Positions 18,012-25,568 of a stretch of 64,000 nucleotides of DNA are shown here, piece by piece (position 1 is the stretch's first letter; every line of letters begins with the position of its first letter). The notes beneath the pieces were generated by a model. The model searched no databases, was not told the origin of the DNA, and worked only from the letters and a program-made list of their open reading frames with translations. The DNA comes from Pseudomonadales bacterium (GTDB lineage Bacteria; Pseudomonadota; Gammaproteobacteria; Pseudomonadales; Azotimanducaceae), in the NCBI GenBank assembly GCA_028285415.1, contig JANQPF010000010.1, forward strand, positions 211,173 to 275,172, given 5' to 3'. The translations under genes and the position numbers were made by a program.

Positions 18012-19898
18012 ATGTACCAACCAAGCAGCCCCCTGCCGCTACCGCGGCGCGCTCGTGTTGTTGCGCAAAAGCGCGGCTGGCACGGTTTCAAAGATCTCGT
18101 TTGCGCCTTCAGCCTGCTCGCGCTTGTGCTCCTGGCACACGGTTGCGGGGGAGGCGGCGGCAGCTCTGCATCCGCGCCCGCGGCCGATGCGCCGCCCGAA
18201 CTCGGTGAGCTCTTCATTGGGATCACGGATGCGGAGGGAGATTTCCTGCGCTATGCGGTGGATGTAGAAGCGCTGACGCTCGAGCGCGCCAACGGCGACG
18301 TCGTCGAAGCCCTGCCGCTGACCACGCGTATCGATTTCACCGAGCTCACCGAAGTCACAGAATTCCTGAGCATTGCGACCGTGCCGGCTGGCGTTTACGA
18401 AAGCGTCACGCTGTCCATGGATTTTGGCGATGCTGACATCGTCGCGCAGGACGCAAACGGCGATGCGGTTGCCCTCGTTGCCCGCGATACAACGGGCGCG
18501 CCGCTGGGATTGACCAACGTGACGCTGAACTTGAGCAGCGGTGACGTCGTGCGGGTGCGTGTCGGTATTCCCGCTGCCTTCAGTCTCGACTTCGACCTTG
18601 ACGCATCCAACGAGATTGATCTTGCGAATGCCGAAGTGATTGTTGAGCCCTTTCTGCTGGCCACACCGGAGTTGGAGGAAGATCGTGAGCACCGGGTGCG
18701 CGGTGTGCTCGAAGCGGTGGATACCGATGCGTCTACCTTCGACCTTGCCGTTCGGCCTTTCCGTCATCGCACGGGACAGTTTGGCGAGTTCACCGTCAGC
18801 GTCGACGATGCCACCCGTTACGAGGTTGATGGCGTTGGGTTCACGGGCGCAGCCGGACTTGAAGCCATGAGCCAATTGGATGCTCGTGCACCGGTGGTTG
18901 CCAACGGCGCCGTTGACGGCGTCGGCCTGCAGGCTGAGGTTGTTCTGGCTGGTTCCTCAGTGCCGTGGAGCGATGCGGATGTGGTCAAAGGCGTTGTTGC
19001 GGCACGCGCTGGCGATGAGCTGATCGTGCGCGGCGCGCGGATAGAGTTCAGCGACGGCACTGAAGCCTTTCGCGGTTCGTTTACCGTCAATCTATCCGAC
19101 ACTACCGGCGTATCTGCCCCAGGGGTCGATAACACTCTCCTGTCCAAAGACAGCATCTCCGTAGGACAGCGCCTTGTCGCCTGGGGTGAATTTGTCGACG
19201 ACGAAACGCTAGATGCCGCGCGTGTACGCATGCACATGAACCAGCTGACGGCAGAGGTTGTGGAGGCGGAACCGCTGGCGGTCAGCCTTTTCTACCTCAA
19301 TGGCCGTCGCCCGGCGGCGTACGATTTCTCCGGTACGGGCGTTACCCCGGCTGATGACGCTGATCCCGCTTTCTACGAAATCGACACGGCCACGTTGCCG
19401 GGTGCGACGATAGAAGGCGGCGACCTGGTCCGCGTGCGTGGCCTCGTCAACGAGTTTGGTGCAGCTCCTGCCGACTTCAACGCCCGCACGGTCATCGATG
19501 TCGACACGGATATGCGCGGTGCGCTGCTGAAGATCAGCTGGGAATCGGGTACCAGCACGCCGTTCACGAACTTGTCCAGCGAACGGGTTGACGTTGATCT
19601 CACCGAAGCGCGCAAACTGTTGGCAGTACGCGGCGTGCCGCGGGACTTCATCGAGCTGATGGACGAGGTAGGCCTCGTTGCCCCTGCCTCGGGTATGGGT
19701 GTCTACGCGGTCAAAGTCCGGGGTGCGGGTGAAGTGCACGTTTACCGCTCGTTTGCGGACCTGACGACAGAGCTCATGGCGCAGCTCGATGCCGGTCGCC
19801 TGTTGCATCGCATCAGCGCGCAGGGTCGGTACAATGTCGGCTCGGCCGAATTGACCACTGGACGCGCTGGCTTTGTTTTCAGCTCCACGGACGAGTAA
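18012..19898 (+). CDS. DUF4382/DUF5666-like lipoprotein
   Basis: A 628-aa predicted lipoprotein. The lipobox is LAHGC with Cys45, followed by a glycine/serine tether (GGGGGSSAS). The region of about residues 65-220 (GELFIGITDAEGDFLRYAV, then VEALTLERANGDVVEAL) fits DUF4382, and several later beta-rich blocks beginning with phrases such as VRGVLEAVDTDASTF and VKGVVAARAGDELIV look like DUF5666-type repeats. Both are found in cell-surface or periplasmic proteins without known activity. The cytoplasmic leader is unusually long for a lipoprotein (about 28 residues before the hydrophobic core). A hairpin over its ribosome-binding site precedes it and another hairpin follows before the sigma-factor gene. 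Confidence 0.72.
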   Translation: MYQPSSPLPLPRRARVVAQKRGWHGFKDLVCAFSLLALVLLAHGCGGGGGSSASAPAADAPPELGELFIGITDAEGDFLRYAVDVEALTLERANGDVVEALPLTTRIDFTELTEVTEFLSIATVPAGVYESVTLSMDFGDADIVAQDANGDAVALVARDTTGAPLGLTNVTLNLSSGDVVRVRVGIPAAFSLDFDLDASNEIDLANAEVIVEPFLLATPELEEDREHRVRGVLEAVDTDASTFDLAVRPFRHRTGQFGEFTVSVDDATRYEVDGVGFTGAAGLEAMSQLDARAPVVANGAVDGVGLQAEVVLAGSSVPWSDADVVKGVVAARAGDELIVRGARIEFSDGTEAFRGSFTVNLSDTTGVSAPGVDNTLLSKDSISVGQRLVAWGEFVDDETLDAARVRMHMNQLTAEVVEAEPLAVSLFYLNGRRPAAYDFSGTGVTPADDADPAFYEIDTATLPGATIEGGDLVRVRGLVNEFGAAPADFNARTVIDVDTDMRGALLKISWESGTSTPFTNLSSERVDVDLTEARKLLAVRGVPRDFIELMDEVGLVAPASGMGVYAVKVRGAGEVHVYRSFADLTTELMAQLDAGRLLHRISAQGRYNVGSAELTTGRAGFVFSSTDE

Positions 19899-19922
19899 CT
19901 GCATTCGTGTACTTTCCCATTC

Positions 19923-19948
19923 GAGTGGGCACCAGAGCGTGCCCACTC
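19923..19948 (+). terminator. Strong hairpin between lipoprotein and sigma-factor genes
   Basis: GAGTGGGCA (19923-19931) pairs perfectly with TGCCCACTC (19940-19948) around an 8-base loop. It lies 25 bases after the lipoprotein stop. Only two T residues follow, so it may be a weak terminator, an mRNA end-protecting hairpin or a leader element of the sigma-factor mRNA. Confidence 0.5.
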
Positions 19949-19967
19949 TTGCATGGGGTTCTTGAAG

Positions 19968-20507
19968 ATGGGTACACAGGCGGAGCTCAACGAGTTTCTG
20001 ACAAGCGTCGAGAAGAGAGCATATTCGATGGCAATGATGGCAGTTAAGAATCAGGATGACGCGCTCGACATCGTGCAGGACGTCATGATGATCCTTGCAA
20101 AGAAATACGCCGGGAAACCTGCTGGCGAGTGGCGGCCGCTGTTTTACCGCATCCTGCGCAACCGCATTACGGATTTCCATCGAGGAACGAGCGTAAGGCG
20201 TAGACTCTTCGGCTGGCTATCACCCAACAGTGAACAACCTGACGAAAATCCGCTCGAACAGGTGCCTGGTCTGGAGCACCTGAATCCCGACCGTCAGGTC
20301 GAAATGGACGGCGCGCGTGACAAAATAGCGAACGCCGTGAGCCAGCTGCCGGAACGACAGCAGCAGGCTTTCATGCTGAGAGCCTGGGAAGGCTTTGATG
20401 TCAAAGCAACCGCCCGAGCCATGGGCTGTGGCGAAGGCAGCGTCAAAACCCACTACTCCCGAGCGGTGCATGCGCTGCGTAGCGCCCTGGAGGACTATCA
20501 TGACTGA
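19968..20507 (+). CDS. ECF-like sigma-70 family RNA polymerase sigma factor
   Basis: A 179-aa sigma factor with region 2 (DDALDIVQDVMMILAKKYAG, then EWRPLFYRILRNRITDFHRG) and region 4 (LPERQQQAFMLRAWEGF...SVKTHYSRAVHALR). The region 2 wording matches the sigma factors that head DUF3619/DUF3106 operons in beta- and gammaproteobacteria. The start could be ATG 19968 or ATG 19953; neither has a good ribosome-binding site. The stop overlaps the next gene by 8 bases, as is usual for sigma/anti-sigma pairs. The stimulus and regulon are unknown. Confidence 0.88.
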   Translation: MGTQAELNEFLTSVEKRAYSMAMMAVKNQDDALDIVQDVMMILAKKYAGKPAGEWRPLFYRILRNRITDFHRGTSVRRRLFGWLSPNSEQPDENPLEQVPGLEHLNPDRQVEMDGARDKIANAVSQLPERQQQAFMLRAWEGFDVKATARAMGCGEGSVKTHYSRAVHALRSALEDYHD

Positions 20508-20859
20508 GCAGAACGAAACCGATGATGCCTATGCCGAGCGTCTGGCCCGGACGCTGCGTGACGGTGAACAAGACTTACCGCCGGACGTCATCGAGCGTCT
20601 GACAGCCGCCCGCCGCGCGGCCGTAGATGCCGCGGATGAGCCGGTGAAGCTGGTGTGGCCGCGCTATGCCGGTGCAGGGGCGCTGGCCACCGCCGCGGTC
20701 GTTGTTGTGCTCATGACGCAGCCCGAGGTGACACCGCTGCCGCCGCTCGATGCCGTCGAGCTTGCTGCGGCGCAGGATGCTGAGCTCCTCGAGGACCTGG
20801 AATTTGCCGCGTGGATGATTGCAATGGAAGAAGCGGATGAGCCGTCGAACTCGGGTTAG
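20500..20859 (+). CDS. Small membrane protein next to sigma factor, possible anti-sigma (DUF3619-like)
   Basis: A 119-aa protein with a soluble N-terminus (residues 1-50, containing LARTLRDGEQDLPPDVIERLTAARRAA in two parts), one membrane segment (about 57-72) and an acidic C-terminal tail with LLEDLEFAAWM. The order cytoplasmic domain - single membrane segment - periplasmic tail, and translational overlap with the sigma gene, suggest an anti-sigma function. The N-terminal LPxxVxERLxxAR pattern resembles DUF3619 proteins, which occupy this position in related operons. Evidence for sigma binding is positional only. Confidence 0.6.
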   Translation: MTEQNETDDAYAERLARTLRDGEQDLPPDVIERLTAARRAAVDAADEPVKLVWPRYAGAGALATAAVVVVLMTQPEVTPLPPLDAVELAAAQDAELLEDLEFAAWMIAMEEADEPSNSG

Positions 20860-21121
20860 CTGGATCATGTTGTTGATTGGAACGAGCATATCGAGCATTC
20901 AAGCCGCACCACCGGCCACGGAGCTGACGCTGTTCGATTTTCTGGGTGCCATGGTGGAAGACGAGGACGGCTGGGTGGACCCGCTGGATCTGCTGGACGA
21001 ACCGGTGATTCAGGGGCTCGACAAAAACGCTGGTAACGCTGGCGAAGAGGCGGCGGCGTCGACAACTAACACTCAGGCGCCGGATACGCCGCCTGTGAAT
21101 GAAGAGGAGATGCAGCCATGA
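20837..21121 (+). CDS. Small exported acidic protein of the sigma-factor operon, unknown
   Basis: A 94-aa protein with an N-terminal signal-like segment (MSRRTR then a hydrophobic run to about residue 22, ISSIQA). The mature part is short and acidic (DFLGAMVEDEDGWVDPLDLLD), ending in a low-complexity Ala/Thr/Pro/Glu tail. I recognise no family. The start at ATG 20837 overlaps the preceding gene by 23 bases; ATG 20867 is an alternative that would shorten the signal. Its stop overlaps the DUF3106 start (ATGA). The conserved position between anti-sigma and DUF3106 genes suggests a role in the same envelope response. Confidence 0.6.
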   Translation: MSRRTRVSWIMLLIGTSISSIQAAPPATELTLFDFLGAMVEDEDGWVDPLDLLDEPVIQGLDKNAGNAGEEAAASTTNTQAPDTPPVNEEEMQP

Positions 21122-21624
21122 AGTATGCGAAGCTCCACAACCTGCTGCGCATTCTGCTGGTCACGGGATCGCTGCTGACGAGCCTCTCCGCCGCTGCGCT
21201 CGAGTGGTCTGATCTCGACGACACTCAGCGCAAAGTCCTGGCGCCATACGAAGAAGACTGGTCTTCGTTCGACGAAGCGCGCCAGGAGCAGCTGAGCCGC
21301 GGTGCCGCACGCTGGTTGAGCATGGATGAAGATGCGCAAGCTCAGGCCGTAGAGCGATTCGAGCGCTGGCAGCAGCTGAGTCCCGATAAGCGCGCCGAGC
21401 TCATGCAACGATGGCGAACGTTCCGCGACCTCACGCCGCAGCAGCAACGTCGTCTGCGAGAGGGCATGCGGCGGTTCAGGCAGTTGCCCGCCGAGCAGCG
21501 CCAGCACCCCAGGCGCCAGTTCCGCAACATGAATGCCCAGGAGCGGGCGCGCGCCCTGCAGCGTATGCAGCGCCGGGCTGAACGGCTGCGTCGCGCCCAA
21601 CCCGATCGTGTGCCCCGTCCCTGA
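21118..21624 (+). CDS. DUF3106 family exported protein
   Basis: A 168-aa protein with a signal peptide (about residues 1-26) and a repetitive helical body in which W/F-containing units recur: DLDDTQRKVLAPYEEDW, GAARWLSMDEDAQ, ERWQQLSPDKRAELMQRW, RFRQLPAEQRQ. This is the DUF3106 pattern. The basic, arginine-rich C-terminus could bind phospholipid, RNA or peptidoglycan. The arrangement resembles Spy/CpxP-like heavy-helical periplasmic stress proteins in general character, which would fit control by the operon's own sigma factor, but that comparison is inference. Confidence 0.85.
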   Translation: MKYAKLHNLLRILLVTGSLLTSLSAAALEWSDLDDTQRKVLAPYEEDWSSFDEARQEQLSRGAARWLSMDEDAQAQAVERFERWQQLSPDKRAELMQRWRTFRDLTPQQQRRLREGMRRFRQLPAEQRQHPRRQFRNMNAQERARALQRMQRRAERLRRAQPDRVPRP

Positions 21625-21665
21625 TGGTGAGCGCCGCTGTGCGCCAAGAGGGACAACGGACTGTT

Positions 21666-21730
21666 ATCTTATGTGAACCAGTTCGCACCGCCCGAAGCCT
21701 TCATTTGCGGGCAACGGCGATCTTATGTGA
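21666..21730 (+). repeat. Direct repeat ATCTTATGTGA, two copies
   Basis: ATCTTATGTGA occurs at 21666-21676 and again at 21720-21730, 54 bases apart, in the 177-base gap before the SleB-type hydrolase gene. TGTGA resembles a CRP/FNR half-site, but no matching second half is seen. It may be a pair of operator half-sites. Confidence 0.45.
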
Positions 21731-21801
21731 CTCGTCGCAGCGCAACGCGTGGCACATCGGAAATAGTATGGAGAAGCGTGAGTCGAACGAAGACGGAGAA
21801 G

Positions 21802-22329
21802 ATGCCGATCAAAAAGCTGCTGCTATCGATGGCAAAACCCGGGATTGTCCTTGTGCTGGGCGTGCTGTCCGGCTGCGCGACGACGCCAACGGAGATCGTC
21901 GACAAGTCGGCCACTCGCGCCGACCCGCCGGCCCGCGCGACGGCACCGGTGGTCGCGGCTCAACAGCGCTGCCTGGCCCTCGCAATGTACTGGGAAGCTC
22001 GAGGTGAGGGCCGCCACGGGATGGTGGCGGTTGGCTCCGTCGTTTTGAATCGTGTGGCGGATCGTCGTTTTCCGAACACCGCATGCGACGTCGTCTTTCA
22101 AGGCGGCGAAACGCCGCCATGCCAGTTTTCCTGGTGGTGCGACGGGAAGAGCGATCGGCCTACGCACCAGGGGCTCTGGCGTACTTCGCTGACGCTGGCC
22201 AATGAACTCTTGACGGATCCGCCCGGGGACCCGACTCAGGGTGCGCTGTTTTTCCACAGCACCTCAATCAAACCGCCCTGGAAGCGCACCAGAGTCGCGC
22301 ATATCGGCAATCACGTCTTTTACCGCTAG
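21802..22329 (+). CDS. SleB-type cell wall hydrolase, lipoprotein
   Basis: A 175-aa predicted lipoprotein (lipobox VLSGC, Cys25) carrying a Hydrolase_2/SleB domain (PF07486). The domain is marked by CLALAMYWEARGEG with the catalytic Glu of the family, GMVAVGSVVLNRV, CDVVFQGG, CQFSWWCDG and a final HIGNHVFY. Family members cleave peptidoglycan as N-acetylmuramoyl hydrolases or lytic transglycosylases. I place the start at ATG 21802 behind GGAGA because it gives a clean lipoprotein signal; the frame is open further upstream. It follows the sigma/DUF3106 operon, which suits an envelope role, but it may have its own promoter. The stop overlaps the convergent crotonase by four bases. Confidence 0.85.
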   Translation: MPIKKLLLSMAKPGIVLVLGVLSGCATTPTEIVDKSATRADPPARATAPVVAAQQRCLALAMYWEARGEGRHGMVAVGSVVLNRVADRRFPNTACDVVFQGGETPPCQFSWWCDGKSDRPTHQGLWRTSLTLANELLTDPPGDPTQGALFFHSTSIKPPWKRTRVAHIGNHVFYR

Positions 22330-22994
22330 CCGCCGTTCGGCAGGCTGTCGCGGATTGCTCGTATGAAGGGATCGCGATTGGCCAGCTTGTTTGCGGCGTA
22401 AGCTTCTCCGGGTAGCTCCGCCAGGCGCTGCGCCTCTTCGAGAGCGGAGCTTGTGAGCGACTCTGCATCGACGAGCCTGTCCAGGAAGCCTGCATCGCAG
22501 GCGTCTTCCGGTCCGAGCAGGTCGCCCTGGACGACGCAGCGGGTCTGCCAGCGCCGGGACAAACGCGCCGCTGCCAGCTGCAGGCCGAAAACGGGTAGCG
22601 ACATGCCGATGGCCGTCTCGTTGAGCCCAATCTTGAAACTGCCGCGACAGCCAATGCGGGTGTCGGACGCCAGCATGGTGAATGCTCCGGCGGCTACCGC
22701 ATGTCCGGTACAAGCTGCTACCACCGGCTGCGGGTGGGTAAATATTCTGAGCAGCATCTCCGCACCCTTGTTGACGAGTGCCGTGGTGGCGTCGGGTCCT
22801 TTCTGAAACTCTTTGAGATCAAAGCCGCCGGAAAAGACACCCTCGCGGCCGACCAGGAGCACCGCCTGCGCCTCGGACTGGGCTCGGTCGAGACCTTCGT
22901 TGACCGCGTCGATGAAAGCGTGGCCCACCGCGTTGGCTTTGCCGTCGTCCAGACTGAGGACAGCAACCTGGTCGGTGACTGTGAATTCGAGCAC
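22326..22994 (-). CDS. Crotonase/enoyl-CoA hydratase family protein
   Basis: A 222-aa crotonase-fold protein with the CoA/oxyanion segments GVFSGGFDLKEF and ACTGHAVAAGAFTMLASDTRIG. It shows GSFKIGLNETAIGMSLP, a signature of a crotonase subgroup of about 230 aa whose reaction is not well defined. The Glu in LNET is at the position of one catalytic Glu. The start is GTG with AAAGGAGAG upstream. It stands alone on the minus strand, divergent from the GST gene. Confidence 0.85.
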   Translation of the reverse strand: MLEFTVTDQVAVLSLDDGKANAVGHAFIDAVNEGLDRAQSEAQAVLLVGREGVFSGGFDLKEFQKGPDATTALVNKGAEMLLRIFTHPQPVVAACTGHAVAAGAFTMLASDTRIGCRGSFKIGLNETAIGMSLPVFGLQLAAARLSRRWQTRCVVQGDLLGPEDACDAGFLDRLVDAESLTSSALEEAQRLAELPGEAYAANKLANRDPFIRAIRDSLPNGG

Positions 22995-23099
22995 GGGCGT
23001 TCTCTCCTTTGAAAAAGAACTAGGCTACCACGATGCCTGAGGACGCCAACTGTCGGATCGTGTACATTGCTGGCTCAAATTTCGGGAAGGGGGATGCCC

Positions 23100-23708
23100 A
23101 TGCTGACACTACATTTTGCGCCCAACAGCCGCGCAAGCCGGATCTACTGGCTCCTGCGCGAACTCGACCTGCCGTTTGAGCTCAATCGTATGGATTTCAA
23201 TCCCAAAGATCTGAAGTCCGACGAGCACCGTGCCCGGCATCCGCTGGGCCGGGTGCCTGTGCTCGATGACGACGATGTGCGGATCTTCGAATCAGGCGCC
23301 ATTGTCGAATACGTGCTGGCAAAGTATGGCAACGGACGCCTGAAGCCGGACGTCGACTCACCGGAGTTTCCGAACTATCTGCAGTGGTTTCACTACTGCG
23401 AGGGCATGGTCATGCCGCCCATCAACACCATAGTCGTCCAGACCATACTGCTGCCGCCGGATCGCCGTGACGAAACTGCCCTGGGACAGGCGCAGCGGCT
23501 GCTCGGCAAAGCGCTGGGCCCTGTCAATGACGCCCTCGAGGGCAGGGAATATCTGGCCGGAGAGTTTTCGGCTGCGGACGTCATGCTCGGCCACTCCTGC
23601 ATCATGAGCGGCAGGCTTGGCGCCGTGACGGACGACATGCCGCACCTCAAGGCCTACATTGAACGGCTGCAGGCGCGGCCGGCGTGTCAGGAGGCGTTTG
23701 CCGCCTGA
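23100..23708 (+). CDS. Glutathione S-transferase
   Basis: A 202-aa cytosolic GST. The N-terminal thioredoxin-like half contains the SRASRIYWLLRELDLPFELN start, the cis-proline GRVPVLDDDD and the gamma-glutamyl contact FESGAIVEYVL; the C-terminal helical half holds LAGEFSAADVMLGH. It would conjugate or reduce electrophiles with glutathione. The start could be ATG 23094 or 23100; the GGAAGGGGG at about 23085-23093 sits best for 23100. It converges on the NTF2-like gene six bases away. Confidence 0.9.
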   Translation: MLTLHFAPNSRASRIYWLLRELDLPFELNRMDFNPKDLKSDEHRARHPLGRVPVLDDDDVRIFESGAIVEYVLAKYGNGRLKPDVDSPEFPNYLQWFHYCEGMVMPPINTIVVQTILLPPDRRDETALGQAQRLLGKALGPVNDALEGREYLAGEFSAADVMLGHSCIMSGRLGAVTDDMPHLKAYIERLQARPACQEAFAA

Positions 23709-23713
23709 CCGCC

Positions 23714-24214
23714 TCAGGGTCCGAGCGACCTGCTGGTAGACGGCCGGTCGAATGCGCCCTGCCGAAACTGAGATGCTGCGATGTCCATTGCGTTCACGGG
23801 TTGGGAATGTGTGCCCTCGTGCACGCAGACCCGCTCGAGGATGCGCCACTCGTCCTCGCGTTTTTCGTACACGTCCAGGTAGCGTCCATGCCAGGTGTCG
23901 AGCACGTCCGCGGCGGCTTGAAACAGGTACGTGACGTTGTAGATCTCACCCCGGGCTCGGCGGCCGCCCGTCTCGATCTCGATGCTGTGGTTGAAGATAC
24001 AGTGGCTCGTCGAGCGCCACTTGAGATGGGCGATCATGCAGTGTTCTGCAAATTCGTGCGCGTTGCCTTTGAACGCACCATGGTCGTCGGTCGCGTCCGG
24101 CCAGTAGGCGGACTTCATGAGCGCTTCGTCCAGCCGGTCGACACCTCGACAATAACGCCGCGCGCACTCGCGTATGGCTTCCAGATCTCCCAGCTGGCCG
24201 GTGGTGTAGGTCAT
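23714..24214 (-). CDS. NTF2-like/SnoaL-type protein
   Basis: A 166-aa protein of the nuclear-transport-factor-2-like superfamily (SnoaL_4 type). Visible features are the N-terminal ECARRYCRGVDRLDEALMKSAYWPDA helix-turn, HGAFKGNAHEFAEH and a C-terminal beta-sheet (GRYLDVYEKREDEWRI). Members are small dehydratases, isomerases or hydroxylase subunits in aromatic and steroid degradation. The start overlaps the stop of the upstream GST-like gene (ATGA), so the two are coupled. Confidence 0.85.
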   Translation of the reverse strand: MTYTTGQLGDLEAIRECARRYCRGVDRLDEALMKSAYWPDATDDHGAFKGNAHEFAEHCMIAHLKWRSTSHCIFNHSIEIETGGRRARGEIYNVTYLFQAAADVLDTWHGRYLDVYEKREDEWRILERVCVHEGTHSQPVNAMDIAASQFRQGAFDRPSTSRSLGP

Positions 24215-24951
24215 GACCCATCGCCCGCCTGTTCGCGTCCGTAAATCCCGGTAGTCGTCTGCACGCGTTCCGTATACGCCTTCAGAGAGGGGAAATCGTT
24301 GGCAACGTGGGTTATCCAGGTGGGCGGCTGCTGGTCGTAGATTCCGGCCATCAGACCGGCAATCGTGAAGTCGAAGATATTTGGCGTGGCGCCAAAGAGA
24401 AACCCTTCTTCCGGCACGGCATCGTTGAGCGCCTGGAGATCTCTGCGGGCAAAATCTTCTTGTTCCTTCAGAGTGTGGCGACCCAGCCCATGCAGGTTGT
24501 ATGTCTGCTGGACCCGGCGCTGTGCCAATTTAGCGACCAGCGGGCGCACGAGCGCCGGTGCAATGTGGAAAAAGCCGTCCACGACGTTTTTGAACCACGC
24601 GTCGTCGAGCCAGCGGCTGGCGACCATGATCCAGTAGAGGTGGTCCTCCGACAGGCGGGTCAGCGCTGTGCCCTGGGCGCGCTCAGCCGCCGTCAGACCG
24701 GCGTAGACTTTGCCTTGAGTGAGTTCGTCCAGGTATTCGACGATGAGCTCCGAGTCGGGCAGCTTCTGTCCGTCGACGATGAGGTAGGGCAGCTTGCCCT
24801 TGGGCGCTTTGCGCGGGTCGGGTTCCTCCTCGAGCTGGTAGGGAATGTCCAGCGTTTCGAGCAGCATTTCAATTTTCAGGCAGAACGGGCTTACGTTGCG
24901 TAAGCCGAATGCCCCGCCGAGCGTAACGAGCGTCAGGTCAGGTGTGGCCAC
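24211..24951 (-). CDS. Glutathione S-transferase-like protein (metaxin/FAXC type)
   Basis: A 246-aa GST-fold protein. The N-terminal domain has NVSPFCLKIEMLLETL, KGKLPYLIVDG and LPDSELIVEYL; the C-terminal domain is helical with the LEDLY-like SEDHLYWIM and FGATPNIFDFTIAGLM. The wording is closer to the Tom37/metaxin-FAXC branch than to classical GSTs, so glutathione transfer is not assured. It is the first gene of a two-gene operon with the NTF2-like protein. It is divergent from the nucleotide-binding protein at 25013. Confidence 0.82.
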   Translation of the reverse strand: MATPDLTLVTLGGAFGLRNVSPFCLKIEMLLETLDIPYQLEEEPDPRKAPKGKLPYLIVDGQKLPDSELIVEYLDELTQGKVYAGLTAAERAQGTALTRLSEDHLYWIMVASRWLDDAWFKNVVDGFFHIAPALVRPLVAKLAQRRVQQTYNLHGLGRHTLKEQEDFARRDLQALNDAVPEEGFLFGATPNIFDFTIAGLMAGIYDQQPPTWITHVANDFPSLKAYTERVQTTTGIYGREQAGDGS

Positions 24952-25012
24952 GTGATTTCCTCAGTGATTCGTCTTGTTTCCTATCTGCCGGTGCGGGCCG
25001 TAAACTAGATGG

Positions 25013-25549
25013 ATGCACGTGCTCTTTTTACACGGACCCGCGGCAGTGGGGAAGCATACGATCGGTAGTCTCTTGAGCCCGCTGGTTGATATGCCGCTGT
25101 TCCACAATCACCTGGTGGTGGACGTTGTGCGGACTTTGTTCGACTTCGGTTCGGTGCCATTCGTGAAGCTGCGCGAAGAGCTCTGGCTTGCCACATTCAA
25201 CGCGGCGGCGCAGGCCGGCCAGTCGTTCATCTTCACCTTCAATCCGGAACGGACGGTCGAGCCGGAACTGATCGAGCGGTTGCAGGCGGCTGTCGAAGAT
25301 CATGGCGGTCGTGTGCATTATGTGGCGCTCACCTGCAGCGACGAGACGGTGCTGCACCGCCTGGACAGCCCGAGCCGTGCGCAGTTCGGCAAGCTACGCG
25401 ATAGAGCCGTCTACGAATCTTTCAAAGCGGATGGCGGTTTTGATTTTCCGGCGTTGCCGGAAGCCCTGGTTGAGGTCGACACCGATGTTGCCTCACCCGC
25501 GGAAGCTGCTCGCATGATTGCCGAGGCGTTTGCAGGCGCCAGCTCCTGA
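25013..25549 (+). CDS. P-loop NTPase/kinase-like protein
   Basis: A 178-aa protein with Walker A GPAAVGKHT (residues 8-16), then FHNHLVVD and the later catalytic-type stretch VALTCSDETVLHRLDSPSR containing LID-like basic residues. The layout fits small AAA_33/shikimate-kinase-like phosphotransferases of unknown substrate. The C-terminal DTDVASPAEAARMIAEAF is typical of such kinases. It is followed 19 bases later by a methyltransferase on the same strand. Confidence 0.75.
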   Translation: MHVLFLHGPAAVGKHTIGSLLSPLVDMPLFHNHLVVDVVRTLFDFGSVPFVKLREELWLATFNAAAQAGQSFIFTFNPERTVEPELIERLQAAVEDHGGRVHYVALTCSDETVLHRLDSPSRAQFGKLRDRAVYESFKADGGFDFPALPEALVEVDTDVASPAEAARMIAEAFAGASS

Positions 25550-25568
25550 ACCAACCTGGGATACTCCG

